Assembly: GCA_965249965.1 (NCBI GenBank)
Contig: OZ252262.1
Span: forward strand, 62,001-126,000
Length of the DNA stretch: 64,000 nt
Origin: HXMU1420-13 sp965249965
GTDB lineage: Bacteria > Bacteroidota > Rhodothermia > Balneolales > Balneolaceae
Reading direction: 5' to 3'
Shown here: piece by piece, positions 35,434 to 44,700 of the stretch
Numbering within the stretch: the stretch's first letter is position 1
Layout of the letters: every line of letters begins with the position of its first letter
Notes under the pieces: model-generated
What the model was told of the DNA's origin: nothing
What the model saw: the letters and a program-made list of their open reading frames with translations, nothing else
Database searches by the model: none
Made by a program: the position numbers and the translations under genes

Positions 35434-36822
35434 CTATGACAACCGAGCGTTACCCGTTCCTTTTATATGTTCTTTGTCAAAAATCAAGGAAAATAGCGTA
35501 CCATAATCGTCGCTTAAATAGTTGTAAGTACCATTTAATTGCCTTACCAAGGTTTTAATTAATTGTAAACTTAATGGCTGTTTTGCCACAGTATAACCAT
35601 CGGGTAAACTCCCGATATTATCCTTCAGTTCAATCATAACTTTCTTGCCATAAGTAATCAGTTTTATGCTAAGCGTTGGATCTTTGTCGGTAAGCGTAAA
35701 TGATTTTTTATAGGCGTTGGTAATTACCTCATTTAGAATTAACGCACATGGATGTGCCTGATTAATATTGAGGATAATAGGTTCTAAATCATATTCTACC
35801 TGCACTTTAGCATCTTCTTTCTCGAACATTTCTGAGATTGAATCCACAATCTTAGAAATATTTTTACCAAATTCGAGCATCGAGAAACTGGTAGACTCAT
35901 ACAGTAATTCATGCATGGTGGCCAGAGTTTTAACACGCCCTACGCTAGAGAATAACTTCGTCTTTAGCTCATCATCATTTTCGTCGAAAGCCTGCAATTG
36001 CATAATCCCGGAAATTATTGCAAGATTATTTTTTACTCGATGATGCAGTTCCGAAAGTAGAATTGATTTCTCCTGAACAGCTTGTTCCAACTTAATTTCA
36101 GTTTCCCTAAATGATGTAATATCATGGCCAACTACAATAAAATCTACCACCTGATTTTGTTTTATTGTAACTGGTGAAATTTTGGCCGTAAAAATGTACC
36201 ACTCGCCATTCTTTTTAGTGTTAACTAATTCACCTTTCCAACTTACTCCGGCATTAAGCGACTGCATAATCTGCTCGTATTCCTCATGCGATGCCAGGTC
36301 GCTAATCAGAAATTTGAATTCTCTTCCAACAAGTTCATCCTGGGTATATCCGGAAATAGATTGAAAGTGAGGATTGGCATACTCAATTACCCCTTTGTTA
36401 TCAATAATAAGCACAAAAGACTGACTTAGTTGAACTGCTTTTGTAAACTTATAATGCTCGTCGGTAACATCGCTATCTTTTACTTGAGCGGAGATCATGC
36501 CATCTTCTAAAATCATTTCAGATTTGTCGATTAGGTCACCACTGGTGAACCCATTTGGAGCAAAATCACTTTTAAATTTTTTAGCTGAAAGAAGGGCATC
36601 GGCTTGTATATGCTCTGCGTTGACATCCAGAAATGAGTAATTCTTTACCAGATCTTCCCAAATCTTTTCTACCATTGCTTGTTTCTTCTCAACAACAGTA
36701 TGCTTTGATGCATCAACCAGGCGAAGCGCTGGTTTTTGATCCTCATTTTTTACATCACCAGCCGATCTCTCTTCTTTATCTTTTTTTCTTTGCGTAGACT
36801 CTTTCACTTTTTGTTCTCCCAC
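35434..36822 (-). CDS. PAS-domain sensor histidine kinase (HisKA_2 type)
   Basis: A 462-residue soluble kinase. Residues 1-120 are charged and variable. A PAS domain spans about 130-240 (IEYANPHFQSISGYTQDELVGREFKFLI, then a PAC-like FIVVGHDIT). The HisKA_2 dimerisation helix has H261 in LHHRVKNNLAIISGIMQLQ. The ATPase domain has the N box LILNEVITNAYKKSF, while the glycine boxes are weak (ELKDNIGSLPDGY). A perfect sigma-28 -10 box lies 31 bases upstream and a terminator follows, so it is a single-gene unit. Partner regulator unknown. Confidence 0.9.
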   Translation of the reverse strand: MGEQKVKESTQRKKDKEERSAGDVKNEDQKPALRLVDASKHTVVEKKQAMVEKIWEDLVKNYSFLDVNAEHIQADALLSAKKFKSDFAPNGFTSGDLIDKSEMILEDGMISAQVKDSDVTDEHYKFTKAVQLSQSFVLIIDNKGVIEYANPHFQSISGYTQDELVGREFKFLISDLASHEEYEQIMQSLNAGVSWKGELVNTKKNGEWYIFTAKISPVTIKQNQVVDFIVVGHDITSFRETEIKLEQAVQEKSILLSELHHRVKNNLAIISGIMQLQAFDENDDELKTKLFSSVGRVKTLATMHELLYESTSFSMLEFGKNISKIVDSISEMFEKEDAKVQVEYDLEPIILNINQAHPCALILNEVITNAYKKSFTLTDKDPTLSIKLITYGKKVMIELKDNIGSLPDGYTVAKQPLSLQLIKTLVRQLNGTYNYLSDDYGTLFSLIFDKEHIKGTGNARLS

Positions 36823-36852
36823 TATTACTTTTTTTAGGGACTCTATTTCCCA

Positions 36853-36879
36853 TTATCGGCAAAATGTATTTTTAGATAA
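36853..36879 (-). promoter_or_regulatory. FliA (sigma-28)-type promoter of PAS kinase gene
   Basis: On the minus strand: TTAT (36,879-36,876), 15 bases, perfect GCCGATAA (36,860-36,853), ending 31 bases before the ATG at 36,822. The -35 is the same TTAT variant as for motA. Confidence 0.65.
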
Positions 36880-36949
36880 TAGGATTTCTTTGATTATTTA
36901 CTTTTTGAGGTTAATTCCGGATATTTTTTCACCTAAACTTCATAACAAT

Positions 36950-37696
36950 TCAGAAGGCCATATTTACGCTTTTGATTTTATCACCATCCGGCTTTTGATA
37001 AGTTGAATCAGGTACTTCGATAAAATCATCGGCTGTTAACCTGGAAATATTTCCATCATGGTTAGATGGTATATCATCCAGATTTCCACTTCCAGTTACT
37101 ATTTTTAATTCATTTAATGCTTCAATCAGCTTCCCGGCTTGAAAGGTCAGGTCTTCTTTTGTTCGTGCCTCATTATTAGAGTTTGAAGCTTTACTTTTTA
37201 AAATAAATTCTAAAGCAGATACTATGTCTGCAATTTCTTTTATCGCTACAGTTTGCTTGTTTAGATCTCCCTGAAGATTACCTGATAAAGCACTATTGAG
37301 TCTTTTATCCGTCTTATTAATTTCAATTTTTGATGATTCTTCTTCTACGGAATTGGAAATCCTTTGAATCTGAGCTAATTGGTCATTGACAAGAGTGACT
37401 AAATTTTGACTTGAACAAACTAATTCCAAAGATGACAAAATTACCTCATGGCTGGCTGTTTCAATCTTTGATATTGTAAGCTCTAGAGTATTTCTGATTT
37501 TGTGCACCGAATAAACTCCATAGATAATCAGCAAACTGATTAATACAAAAGTCAGAACAATAGTAGCCATAATGGTAGAATTAAATTCATTAAGTGATAC
37601 GTACAGTGTAAATGCACTAATACCAGTAATTGCCAGTACAGCAATGGCAATAATTGAAAAAACTCGCTGCTTGATTTTCCACTCTTTTATTTTCAT
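36950..37696 (-). CDS. Truncated chemoreceptor-like membrane protein
   Basis: A 248-residue protein with two adjacent membrane helices (about 13-33 and 40-64), almost no periplasmic loop, then a cytoplasmic coiled coil (65-200). The segment EARTKEDLTFQAGKLIEALNELKI matches the end of the MCP signalling bundle (E-L--QA--L), and KQTVAIKEIADIVSALEF resembles the return helix. The conserved hairpin tip that contacts CheA and CheW (NLLALNAAIEAARAGE) is absent. It therefore looks like a shortened MCP that cannot use CheA in the usual way. It lies between the PAS kinase gene and the promoter-terminator cassettes. Confidence 0.7.
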   Translation of the reverse strand: MKIKEWKIKQRVFSIIAIAVLAITGISAFTLYVSLNEFNSTIMATIVLTFVLISLLIIYGVYSVHKIRNTLELTISKIETASHEVILSSLELVCSSQNLVTLVNDQLAQIQRISNSVEEESSKIEINKTDKRLNSALSGNLQGDLNKQTVAIKEIADIVSALEFILKSKASNSNNEARTKEDLTFQAGKLIEALNELKIVTGSGNLDDIPSNHDGNISRLTADDFIEVPDSTYQKPDGDKIKSVNMAF

Positions 37697-37770
37697 CTCG
37701 ATGAAGGAAAATATTTTAGTTATTTGTAAAAACGTCGTGATTAACTTTAATGCATAATTTAGTAATCATA

Positions 37771-37800
37771 AAAAAGGCGTTGCTCTATCCGAACAACGCC
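37771..37800 (-). terminator. Intrinsic terminator (cassette B)
   Basis: Arms GGCGTTG and CAACGCC with an 11-base loop, followed on the minus strand by a run of T. It is upstream of the gene at 37,696, so it ends a separate short transcript. The sequence just before it (AACTATATAGGGTTAT on plus) is nearly repeated beside the terminator at 37,949. Confidence 0.8.
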
Positions 37801-37898
37801 CATATCTAACTATATAGGGTTATAAACTCTTAGAAATTTGAAATCATTTTTAATAGAATCTGATATCATCTCCGGTAAAAATATTGATCTACTTTTGT

Positions 37899-37924
37899 TT
37901 ATCGATCCATCCAATTTTTACTTA
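37899..37924 (-). promoter_or_regulatory. Sigma-28-like promoter of cassette B
   Basis: On the minus strand: TAAG (37,924-37,921), 14 bases, ATCGATAA (37,906-37,899). The spacer is one base shorter than the other boxes and the -10 has two mismatches. It would start a transcript of about 120 bases ending at the 37,771 terminator. Within it, CCGGAG precedes an ATG opening only 19 codons. Confidence 0.35.
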
Positions 37925-37948
37925 ATAGCAGAGATCAATTCTAATAAA

Positions 37949-37984
37949 AAAAAAAGAGCACAGCCTTACCCAGACCATGCTCTA
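37949..37984 (-). terminator. Intrinsic terminator (cassette A)
   Basis: Arms AGAGCA and TGCTCT around a 17-base loop, followed on the minus strand by ten T. It lies 38 bases after the end of the short open frame at 38,021. Beside it is AACTATATTGGGTTAT, nearly identical to the segment beside the 37,771 terminator. Confidence 0.8.
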
Positions 37985-38020
37985 AACTAACTATATTGGG
38001 TTATCTCTATGCAAGTTCTT

Positions 38021-38215
38021 CTAGCATCGCAATGCAATAGCTACCTCCAAGTTGATTGTTTGCCGTACCACAAATTCTTTCTTCATCCCACTATTAACGT
38101 AATTTTTTATGATCCTTAATGCTTCATCTACATATCGGTGTATCATATCTTTTAGTACTCCAGAATGATTGTCGATTTCACTTTTGTTTGTATTAAATGT
38201 GCTACCATTGCTTGT
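38021..38215 (-). other. Short open frame in cassette A, possible tiny or frameshifted gene
   Basis: A 64-codon open frame encodes a protein-like sequence with DMIHRYVDEALRIIKNYV and a helical end. Its only in-frame ATG is at 38,146, giving 41 residues. A better-placed ATG at 38,229, close behind the putative promoter, is in another frame, and one frameshift would join them. It may be a small gene, a decayed gene, or chance within an RNA gene. I do not recognise it. Confidence 0.3.
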
Positions 38216-38267
38216 CTAAATTTTGCCATTCTTTTGGGTGATTAATCCTTAACTGGATCCTTTTTTC

Positions 38268-38293
38268 TTATCGGGATTAATCAACTTTTCTTA
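38268..38293 (-). promoter_or_regulatory. Sigma-28-like promoter of cassette A
   Basis: On the minus strand: TAAG (38,293-38,290), 14 bases, CCCGATAA (38,275-38,268). One mismatch in the -10, spacer one base shorter than the clear sites. It reads towards the short open frame and its terminator, about 310 bases downstream. Confidence 0.4.
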
Positions 38294-38421
38294 AATAAAA
38301 AACCTGTTGTTTTTCTATTTACTCTAGATTTTTATCACAAAACTCGGTCCACCATATTAAGCCATTCTAACTGATCATTTAGCCTATTGAGTGTTATATT
38401 TAAGATGGACAGAATAAAACA

Positions 38422-38826
38422 ATGAGTATCAATAATACGCGAGCAATTTCGCACATCTCTACTAATAGTTCGATTATTCGATTGACTGATGGTGATGTAA
38501 AACATCGAGTTAGTGCAGTTGAAGAAAAGAAACAAACTTCGAGTAAATCGAAGGGAGAATTATATTCTGTTCCGGAAAAAGATAATCAGTCGAAAAAGAA
38601 TTTTTACTCATCAGCTGCTGAGGAAATTTTCACTAAGGTATCTGATGGATATCGAGAACTTGCGGCATTAACCAGCAAACGAATCAATCCGTTAGCATTT
38701 GCAAATATAAATTCTGCTCCTTCCTCTCGCTTCAATAATGTAGATTTGAAACGCCATCAGAATTATTTCAATCATATGATGGAATTCAATAATCCATCTG
38801 GCAGTTGGGTCGATACCAACGCTTAA
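38422..38826 (+). CDS. Protein of unknown function (134 residues) in signalling island
   Basis: A soluble, Ser/Asn/Lys-rich protein. Residues 1-60 look disordered. Residues 62-90 (FYSSAAEEIFTKVSDGYRELAALTSKRINPLAF) are helical, and a tail ends SGSWVDTNA. No signal peptide, membrane helix or known motif. Its stop overlaps the stop region of the opposite-strand kinase by about 4 bases. It stands alone on the plus strand between the cassettes and that kinase. Its composition would suit a flagellar or secreted substrate, but this is not supported by homology. Confidence 0.65.
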   Translation: MSINNTRAISHISTNSSIIRLTDGDVKHRVSAVEEKKQTSSKSKGELYSVPEKDNQSKKNFYSSAAEEIFTKVSDGYRELAALTSKRINPLAFANINSAPSSRFNNVDLKRHQNYFNHMMEFNNPSGSWVDTNA

Positions 38827-39641
38827 ACTCGTGCTAAAGGAATCGACAGCTTGATATGAGCTTTTCCTTTTTGGATACTTAAAAAATTAATACTGCTATT
38901 GATTTCTTTTGCCAGCTTAACACTTGTTAAAAGGCCTTCATCAAAAGAATTATCAATATCCAGATCACCATTTAATGAATTTGCTTTTTTTATAACATGA
39001 GCAATTTCAATTTTCTTCGAGTCGACTACGTCAAATTTAACTTCAAAAGTAGCAAAACTCTCGGTTTTATCAGTAATTAGATCAATCGGCTGCTTTTCAC
39101 AATTACATTTTATGGCGTAATTAATAAGATTAAAAATGATGAGCTTTGTAATAAAAATATCAGTTTGTACATGCAACGCCACCGATTTCATGTTGAAATT
39201 TATATCCGTTTCGGTAAAGTGCATTTTGCTGCACACTTCACGTATTAACCAGTTCATGTCAACATCTAGCAGCTGTTCAACCTCATCAATCAAAAGTGTG
39301 TCAGTCTCATCATTATAAATTCCCTGAAGCTGCTCGATGATGGTATTAACCTCTTGAATTCCTGACTCAATTTTCGTTCGGTAGTATTCAATTTGATCTA
39401 AATCTGGATCCGACGACAATTTCATATTTATTAACTCAAGATAACCTGAGATTGCACTAAGTGGAGACATTGCATTGTGCATATTCTGGCGAACAATACT
39501 CTTTTGTAATTGGTGCACGGTTTTAAGTTTGGTGTACTTAACTTTTAATCGTTCTATCTCCCCTGGATAACCAACGTTACTTACCGAATCAACAATTTGT
39601 TCAACCAATTGTTTAATCTTCTCATCATTCTGTACCTGCAT
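38823..39641 (-). CDS. Histidine kinase-like protein with degenerate ATPase domain
   Basis: With the ATG at 39,641 (GGTGA 8 bases upstream) the protein has 272 residues. In-frame starts at 39,674 and 39,716 are possible but have no ribosome site. The dimerisation helix carries H55 in RQNMHNAMSPLSAISGYLELI, a good HisKA match. The ATPase part retains only an N-box-like IIFNLINYAIKCN. The Asp and Gly residues of the G boxes (DxGxG, GxGLG) are missing. It is thus probably unable to autophosphorylate and may be a phosphotransfer, phosphatase or scaffold partner for a neighbouring kinase. Confidence 0.78.
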   Translation of the reverse strand: MQVQNDEKIKQLVEQIVDSVSNVGYPGEIERLKVKYTKLKTVHQLQKSIVRQNMHNAMSPLSAISGYLELINMKLSSDPDLDQIEYYRTKIESGIQEVNTIIEQLQGIYNDETDTLLIDEVEQLLDVDMNWLIREVCSKMHFTETDINFNMKSVALHVQTDIFITKLIIFNLINYAIKCNCEKQPIDLITDKTESFATFEVKFDVVDSKKIEIAHVIKKANSLNGDLDIDNSFDEGLLTSVKLAKEINSSINFLSIQKGKAHIKLSIPLARV

Positions 39642-39979
39642 ATTTTCACCGAGAATAACTTTTCCTTCTACCATGTGCCAACAATTCAATAATAAGTTAT
39701 TTGGCATATGAAACAAGCCAATAACTCAGATAACCAATTCATTAAAATATTCTAACAAATAATGTAGTGAATGCATATTATTAAAAAAAATTAATGTTTT
39801 TTTAATTCGTAGGTAAACGAAATTCGTTGTTTATCACTATTAAAAGGCTGTTTATTTAGAATATTTTTTATTAAGATATTTTAATATAATTGCGCCTCTA
39901 TATATTGAATCTAATACTTGTTGTGCGCGTCAATGCTTATAACTTGTGTACCATGGTTTAAAAAAATTTGGCTATTTAA

Positions 39980-41599
39980 ATGACATCTGATACTACAATC
40001 TCAATACTATTAGGGCAAACCACCAATGTGGTTCAAGAAGTAGTAACTGATTTTAATTTCTTTGGTATCCAAATTGAAACTGGTTTTCTGCGAAATAATT
40101 CAGATTTCACAAAAGCATATAGAAATCATCATTGGGATATTTTTATTGTGAATCTGGATAGTGAAGATTTCGATAATCAAAAAGCTTTACGCTCACTTCA
40201 CCGCCGAAAAGCTAGAACCAGAGTTATCGGGATAGGTAAAAGCCGTAACAAGGAAGAAATTGTAAGATTACTTAGTAGTGGATTTCACGAGATCGTATCC
40301 GTAACCGATCCTAAATTGCTACAATTAAAAATACAGCAACAAATAGAAATTGCATTAACGCAAAAACGAACCAGAGATCTTGAATACAATTTGAATTTCA
40401 AGTCGCAATTCATCGCAAAAATAAGTCATGAAATGCGCACAACACTTAATTCCGTAATACTACTAAGTGAAATTTTAGCTGAAAATAGAAGTCAAAGTTT
40501 AAAGAAAGATGAAATTGAATACATCGATCTCATACATGGATCTAGTAATAACTTATTAGCGTTATTAAATAAGATTCTGGATCTATCAAAAATCCAGTCT
40601 GGGAAAATGGATATTCAGTTAGAAGAGATTGATGTAAATGATTTCAGTTCCAGACTTTCCAGACTATATATACCTGTAGCCGGTGAAAAAAATATTGAAT
40701 TTCGATACCAGAATTTGTTCGAAAATACCGTTCAAATCAACACTGATCGTATTCGATTAGAACAAGTATTGAATAACTTAATATCCAATGCCATAAAATT
40801 TACTAAAAAGGGACACGTACAGCTTAAGACTTATGCGCCAGCGCAAGATGAACTTCTCATGCAAAACCTGCATTCTACGGATCCTCTTATTGCTTTTGAA
40901 ATATCAGATTCTGGCATAGGAATAAGTGACGAGAAAATTAATATCATCTTCGAAAGCTACGTACAGGCTGAAGGCCAAACTACCGAACGAAGATATGGAG
41001 GGACCGGACTGGGTTTAGCAATTTCGAAAGAGATTGCACAAATTTTAGGTGGTAAACTCACTCTTGAAAGTGAATACGGTAAAGGTAGCACCTTCACATT
41101 ATATCTACCCACCGACAGTAAAAAAGCTGTGGAGAGCAAGCCAGAAGTTGAGGTCGTTAAAGTGGTAAAAAAATCCATCAAGAGCGAGCCCATTAAACTA
41201 GCTAAAAAGAAAAAATCCTCTAAAGGTACGGTGCTGTTAATAGACAATAGCACCATTCATAATATGGCACTAAAGGAATTTCTTGGAGTACTGGTGAAAA
41301 ACTGTGTAACAGCAGAATCTGCACAGGAAGCGTATGAAATTCTGAATTCCGGCAAACACTTCGATTGTATCATTCTGGACATGTATTTACCGGATGCCTA
41401 TGGGAAAGATGTGCTACATAAAATACGAGGTTTAGAAGATCATGCTGATACTCCAATAATCATTTATTCCGGTAAGACAATTAGCAAAACCGAACAAAAA
41501 GAGCTTTATCAAGAAGCCTTAGCCATTGTACAGAAAAATGTAAACAGCTATAAGGTATTGCTCAGCCACATAAGCAATATTCTTGAAAAAGAAAATTGA
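39980..41599 (+). CDS. Hybrid histidine kinase with N-terminal pseudo-receiver and C-terminal receiver
   Basis: A 539-residue soluble protein. Residues 5-130 resemble a receiver fold lacking clear phosphorylation residues (WDIFIVNLDSEDF). HisKA follows with H150 in SHEMRTTLNSVILLSEIL. The ATPase domain is intact: N box VLNNLISNAIKFT, G1 ISDSGIGIS, F box FESYVQ, G2 RYGGTGLGLAISK. The C-terminal receiver (about 415-539) has the phosphoacceptor D467 in IILDMYLPD, S in IIYSGK and K in VQKN, but the N-terminal acidic pair is reduced to LIDNS. It is the most complete kinase in the island. Confidence 0.92.
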   Translation: MTSDTTISILLGQTTNVVQEVVTDFNFFGIQIETGFLRNNSDFTKAYRNHHWDIFIVNLDSEDFDNQKALRSLHRRKARTRVIGIGKSRNKEEIVRLLSSGFHEIVSVTDPKLLQLKIQQQIEIALTQKRTRDLEYNLNFKSQFIAKISHEMRTTLNSVILLSEILAENRSQSLKKDEIEYIDLIHGSSNNLLALLNKILDLSKIQSGKMDIQLEEIDVNDFSSRLSRLYIPVAGEKNIEFRYQNLFENTVQINTDRIRLEQVLNNLISNAIKFTKKGHVQLKTYAPAQDELLMQNLHSTDPLIAFEISDSGIGISDEKINIIFESYVQAEGQTTERRYGGTGLGLAISKEIAQILGGKLTLESEYGKGSTFTLYLPTDSKKAVESKPEVEVVKVVKKSIKSEPIKLAKKKKSSKGTVLLIDNSTIHNMALKEFLGVLVKNCVTAESAQEAYEILNSGKHFDCIILDMYLPDAYGKDVLHKIRGLEDHADTPIIIYSGKTISKTEQKELYQEALAIVQKNVNSYKVLLSHISNILEKEN

Positions 41600-41704
41600 T
41601 TACCCTTCCATTTTTTTTAGAATAAGTCGTTTATTATTATAAATAAATCCCAAAAATCTGGGAATCTTTCTCGCCACATCACTCACATTATTTTATCTAG
41701 TTCT

Positions 41705-44700
41705 ATGTTCAAAAAGGCAATTTTATCTATTCTGATAAGTGGGTTTTTCACCATCTCAGCGTTTTCTCACACCTTTAAAGTCCTGGTTTTTTCTAAAACA
41801 GAAGGCTTCCGTCATTCATCTATCCCTATTGGGATTGCTGCAATTCAACAACTAGGGTTGGATAACGATTTTGATGTTGATGCTACTGAAGATGCCTCTT
41901 TATTCACATTTTCCAATCTGATTCAATACGATGCAATTATTTTCTTAAGCACAACAGGCGATGTATTGAACGCTGACCAACAAGCTGCTTTTGAACAATA
42001 CATTCAAAGCGGTGGTGGATATGTTGGAATTCATGCTGCATCCGACACTGAATACAACTGGCCTTGGTATGGTCAATTAGTCGGGGCGTATTTTGATAGT
42101 CATCCAAGCAATCAAACTGCGACCATAAAAGTAGCTGATCGGATTCACCCTTCAACAAAGAATTTACCCGAATACTGGGAGCGTTTTGATGAATGGTATA
42201 ATTACCGTGAAAATCCTCGTGGAAATGTTCATGTGTTAGCAACATTGGATGAAAACACCTACAGCGGCGGCAATATGGGGTATGATCACCCTATTGCATG
42301 GATGCATGATTTTGATGGGGGAAGAGCCTGGTATACTGGTGGTGGACACACCGAAGCAAGTTATTCAGAACCACTTTTTTTGGAGCACCTTCTTGGAGGA
42401 ATATTATATGCTAGCGGGGATGTGGCAGGCCAATTTGATGCCACCAATAATAACCAGTATCAGGTTACCGTAATTGATAATAGCCCCACTAATCCAATGG
42501 CTCTAACAGTTCTTCCAAATCTGGATGTTCTTTATTTAGAGAGAGGTGGCACTATGAAACTCCGTAGCAATGAAACCGGATTAATTTCTGAAGCTGCGCA
42601 GTTTTCAGTTGATGCAGGGCGTGAAGATGGCTTACTTGGGATAACTCTAGACCCGGATTTTGAGACTAATTCTTGGATTTATGTGTTCTATTCCCCTCTT
42701 ACGGTTAGTGAACAAAGGGTCTCCAGATTCGTTTTTGATGGTTCAACGGTTGATATGAGTTCGGAAATTATAATGCTACAAATCCCTACTCAACGCTCAC
42801 AATGCTGTCACTCTGGGGGTGATTTAGAATTCGATGGGAATGGAAATTTATTTATAACTACCGGTGATAATGTGAATCCCTTTGAAGCTGATGGATATGC
42901 ACCAATTGATGAAAGAGCAGGCAGATCAGCTTTCGATGCTCAAGGCACTTCTGGAAACACCAATGATTTAAGAGGTAAGATTCTTCGAATTCACCCAGAA
43001 AATGATGGCACGTACACGATACCGGATGGTAATTTATTTTCAGATCCGGAAGATGGTTTACCTGAGATTTATGTAATGGGAACCAGAAATCCATTTAGAA
43101 TGGCTGTAAACCCAAGAACAAATGAACTAGTTTGGGGCGATGTTGGTCCGGATTCCAGGGTAAATAGTGGCTCGCGTGGACCTATTGGATACGATGAATT
43201 TAACAAAACTAACGAACCGGGGAATTTTGGCTGGCCATACTGTATTGCAGATAATCAGGCTTATGGCGATTATAATTTTGCAACAGGCACATCTTCCGGA
43301 CTGTTTGATTGTAACAACCTGGTAAACCTGTCCCCGAATAATACCGGTAACGATACTTTGCCATCAGCTATACCGGCCTGGATATCTTATCCGTATGGAT
43401 TTACGACCGAACGACCAGAATTTGGTGACGAAGACGCCAGAACAGCAATTGCCGGAGGCTATTTTTATTTCGATAGTACGTTAACGGAAACCGGCAGCCT
43501 TCCAGAGTATTACAATGGATCGTTATTTATTTTGGAATGGACGAGAAACTGGATCAAAGAAGTACGATTTGATGAAGATGGAAACATCTTTCAAATCAAC
43601 CCATTTTTAGATTCTGAGCCACTAGTTCGCCCTATCGACATGCATATTGGTCCGGACGGAGCCATGTATGTAATTGAATGGGGCACCGGATTCTTTGAAG
43701 ACAATCCTGATGATCGAGTGATAAAAATCGAATTTGCTCAAAATTTAGGGAATCGGGTTCCATTCGCGATTGCTTCAGCATCTGTTACCAGCGGAATTGC
43801 GCCTTTGGAAGTTCAATTTACCGGTGATCAATCTAGGGATCCCGATGTTGGAGATCAAATTACCTATTCTTGGGACTTTGACGGTGATGGCACAGAAGAT
43901 GCTAATACGGCGAATGCAACATTCACCTATACCGTAAACGGCACATACTTAGCAGTATTAACTGTTACTGATCTTGAAGGCGAAACAGCAGTCGCTCAAA
44001 TTGAAATTGTTGTTGGAAATAGTGCCCCAGAAGTAACAATAGTACAACCACTAAACGGAGGTTTCTACGAAGACTTTGACACAATTGATTACCAGATTGA
44101 TGTTTTTGATGCCGAACAAGGCACTATAGGAGATGGTATCGATTGCAGCGCAGTTGTATCAGAGCCATCTATTGGGCACGATGATCACGCACATGGTACA
44201 GGCCCAAAAAATGGATGTGAAGGATCATTTCAGGCAGAGACACACGGTGAAGGGCCAGATAATGTATTTTATATCCTGAACGCATTCTTTGAAGATGATG
44301 GAGCCGGGCTTGGCACCTCTTTACGAGGAAGTGATGTTGTAATCTTAAACCTAAAAAGAAAACAAGGTCAACATTCGCTCGATTTGACAGATTTCCAGTT
44401 AGAAAATACCGGAGATTTCCTGGGTGGTGGTCAAAATGTAGGATTCGCTGACCAGGGCGATGCACTGAAATTCGGCCCAATGAATTTCGAGAACATCGAT
44501 TTCATTACGTTACGGTTTGCATCTCAAAACATCCCTGCAGATATCGAAATTAGAACTGGTTCTGAGAATGGACCGTTAATCGCCACCGTTGGAACAGAGG
44601 TAACCGGTGGATGGCAGACGTACGATTATTTCACAGCACCTCTTGATAACCCAGGTGGTGCTCATGAAATATATGTGATATTCACAAGCACCTCAGGTGA

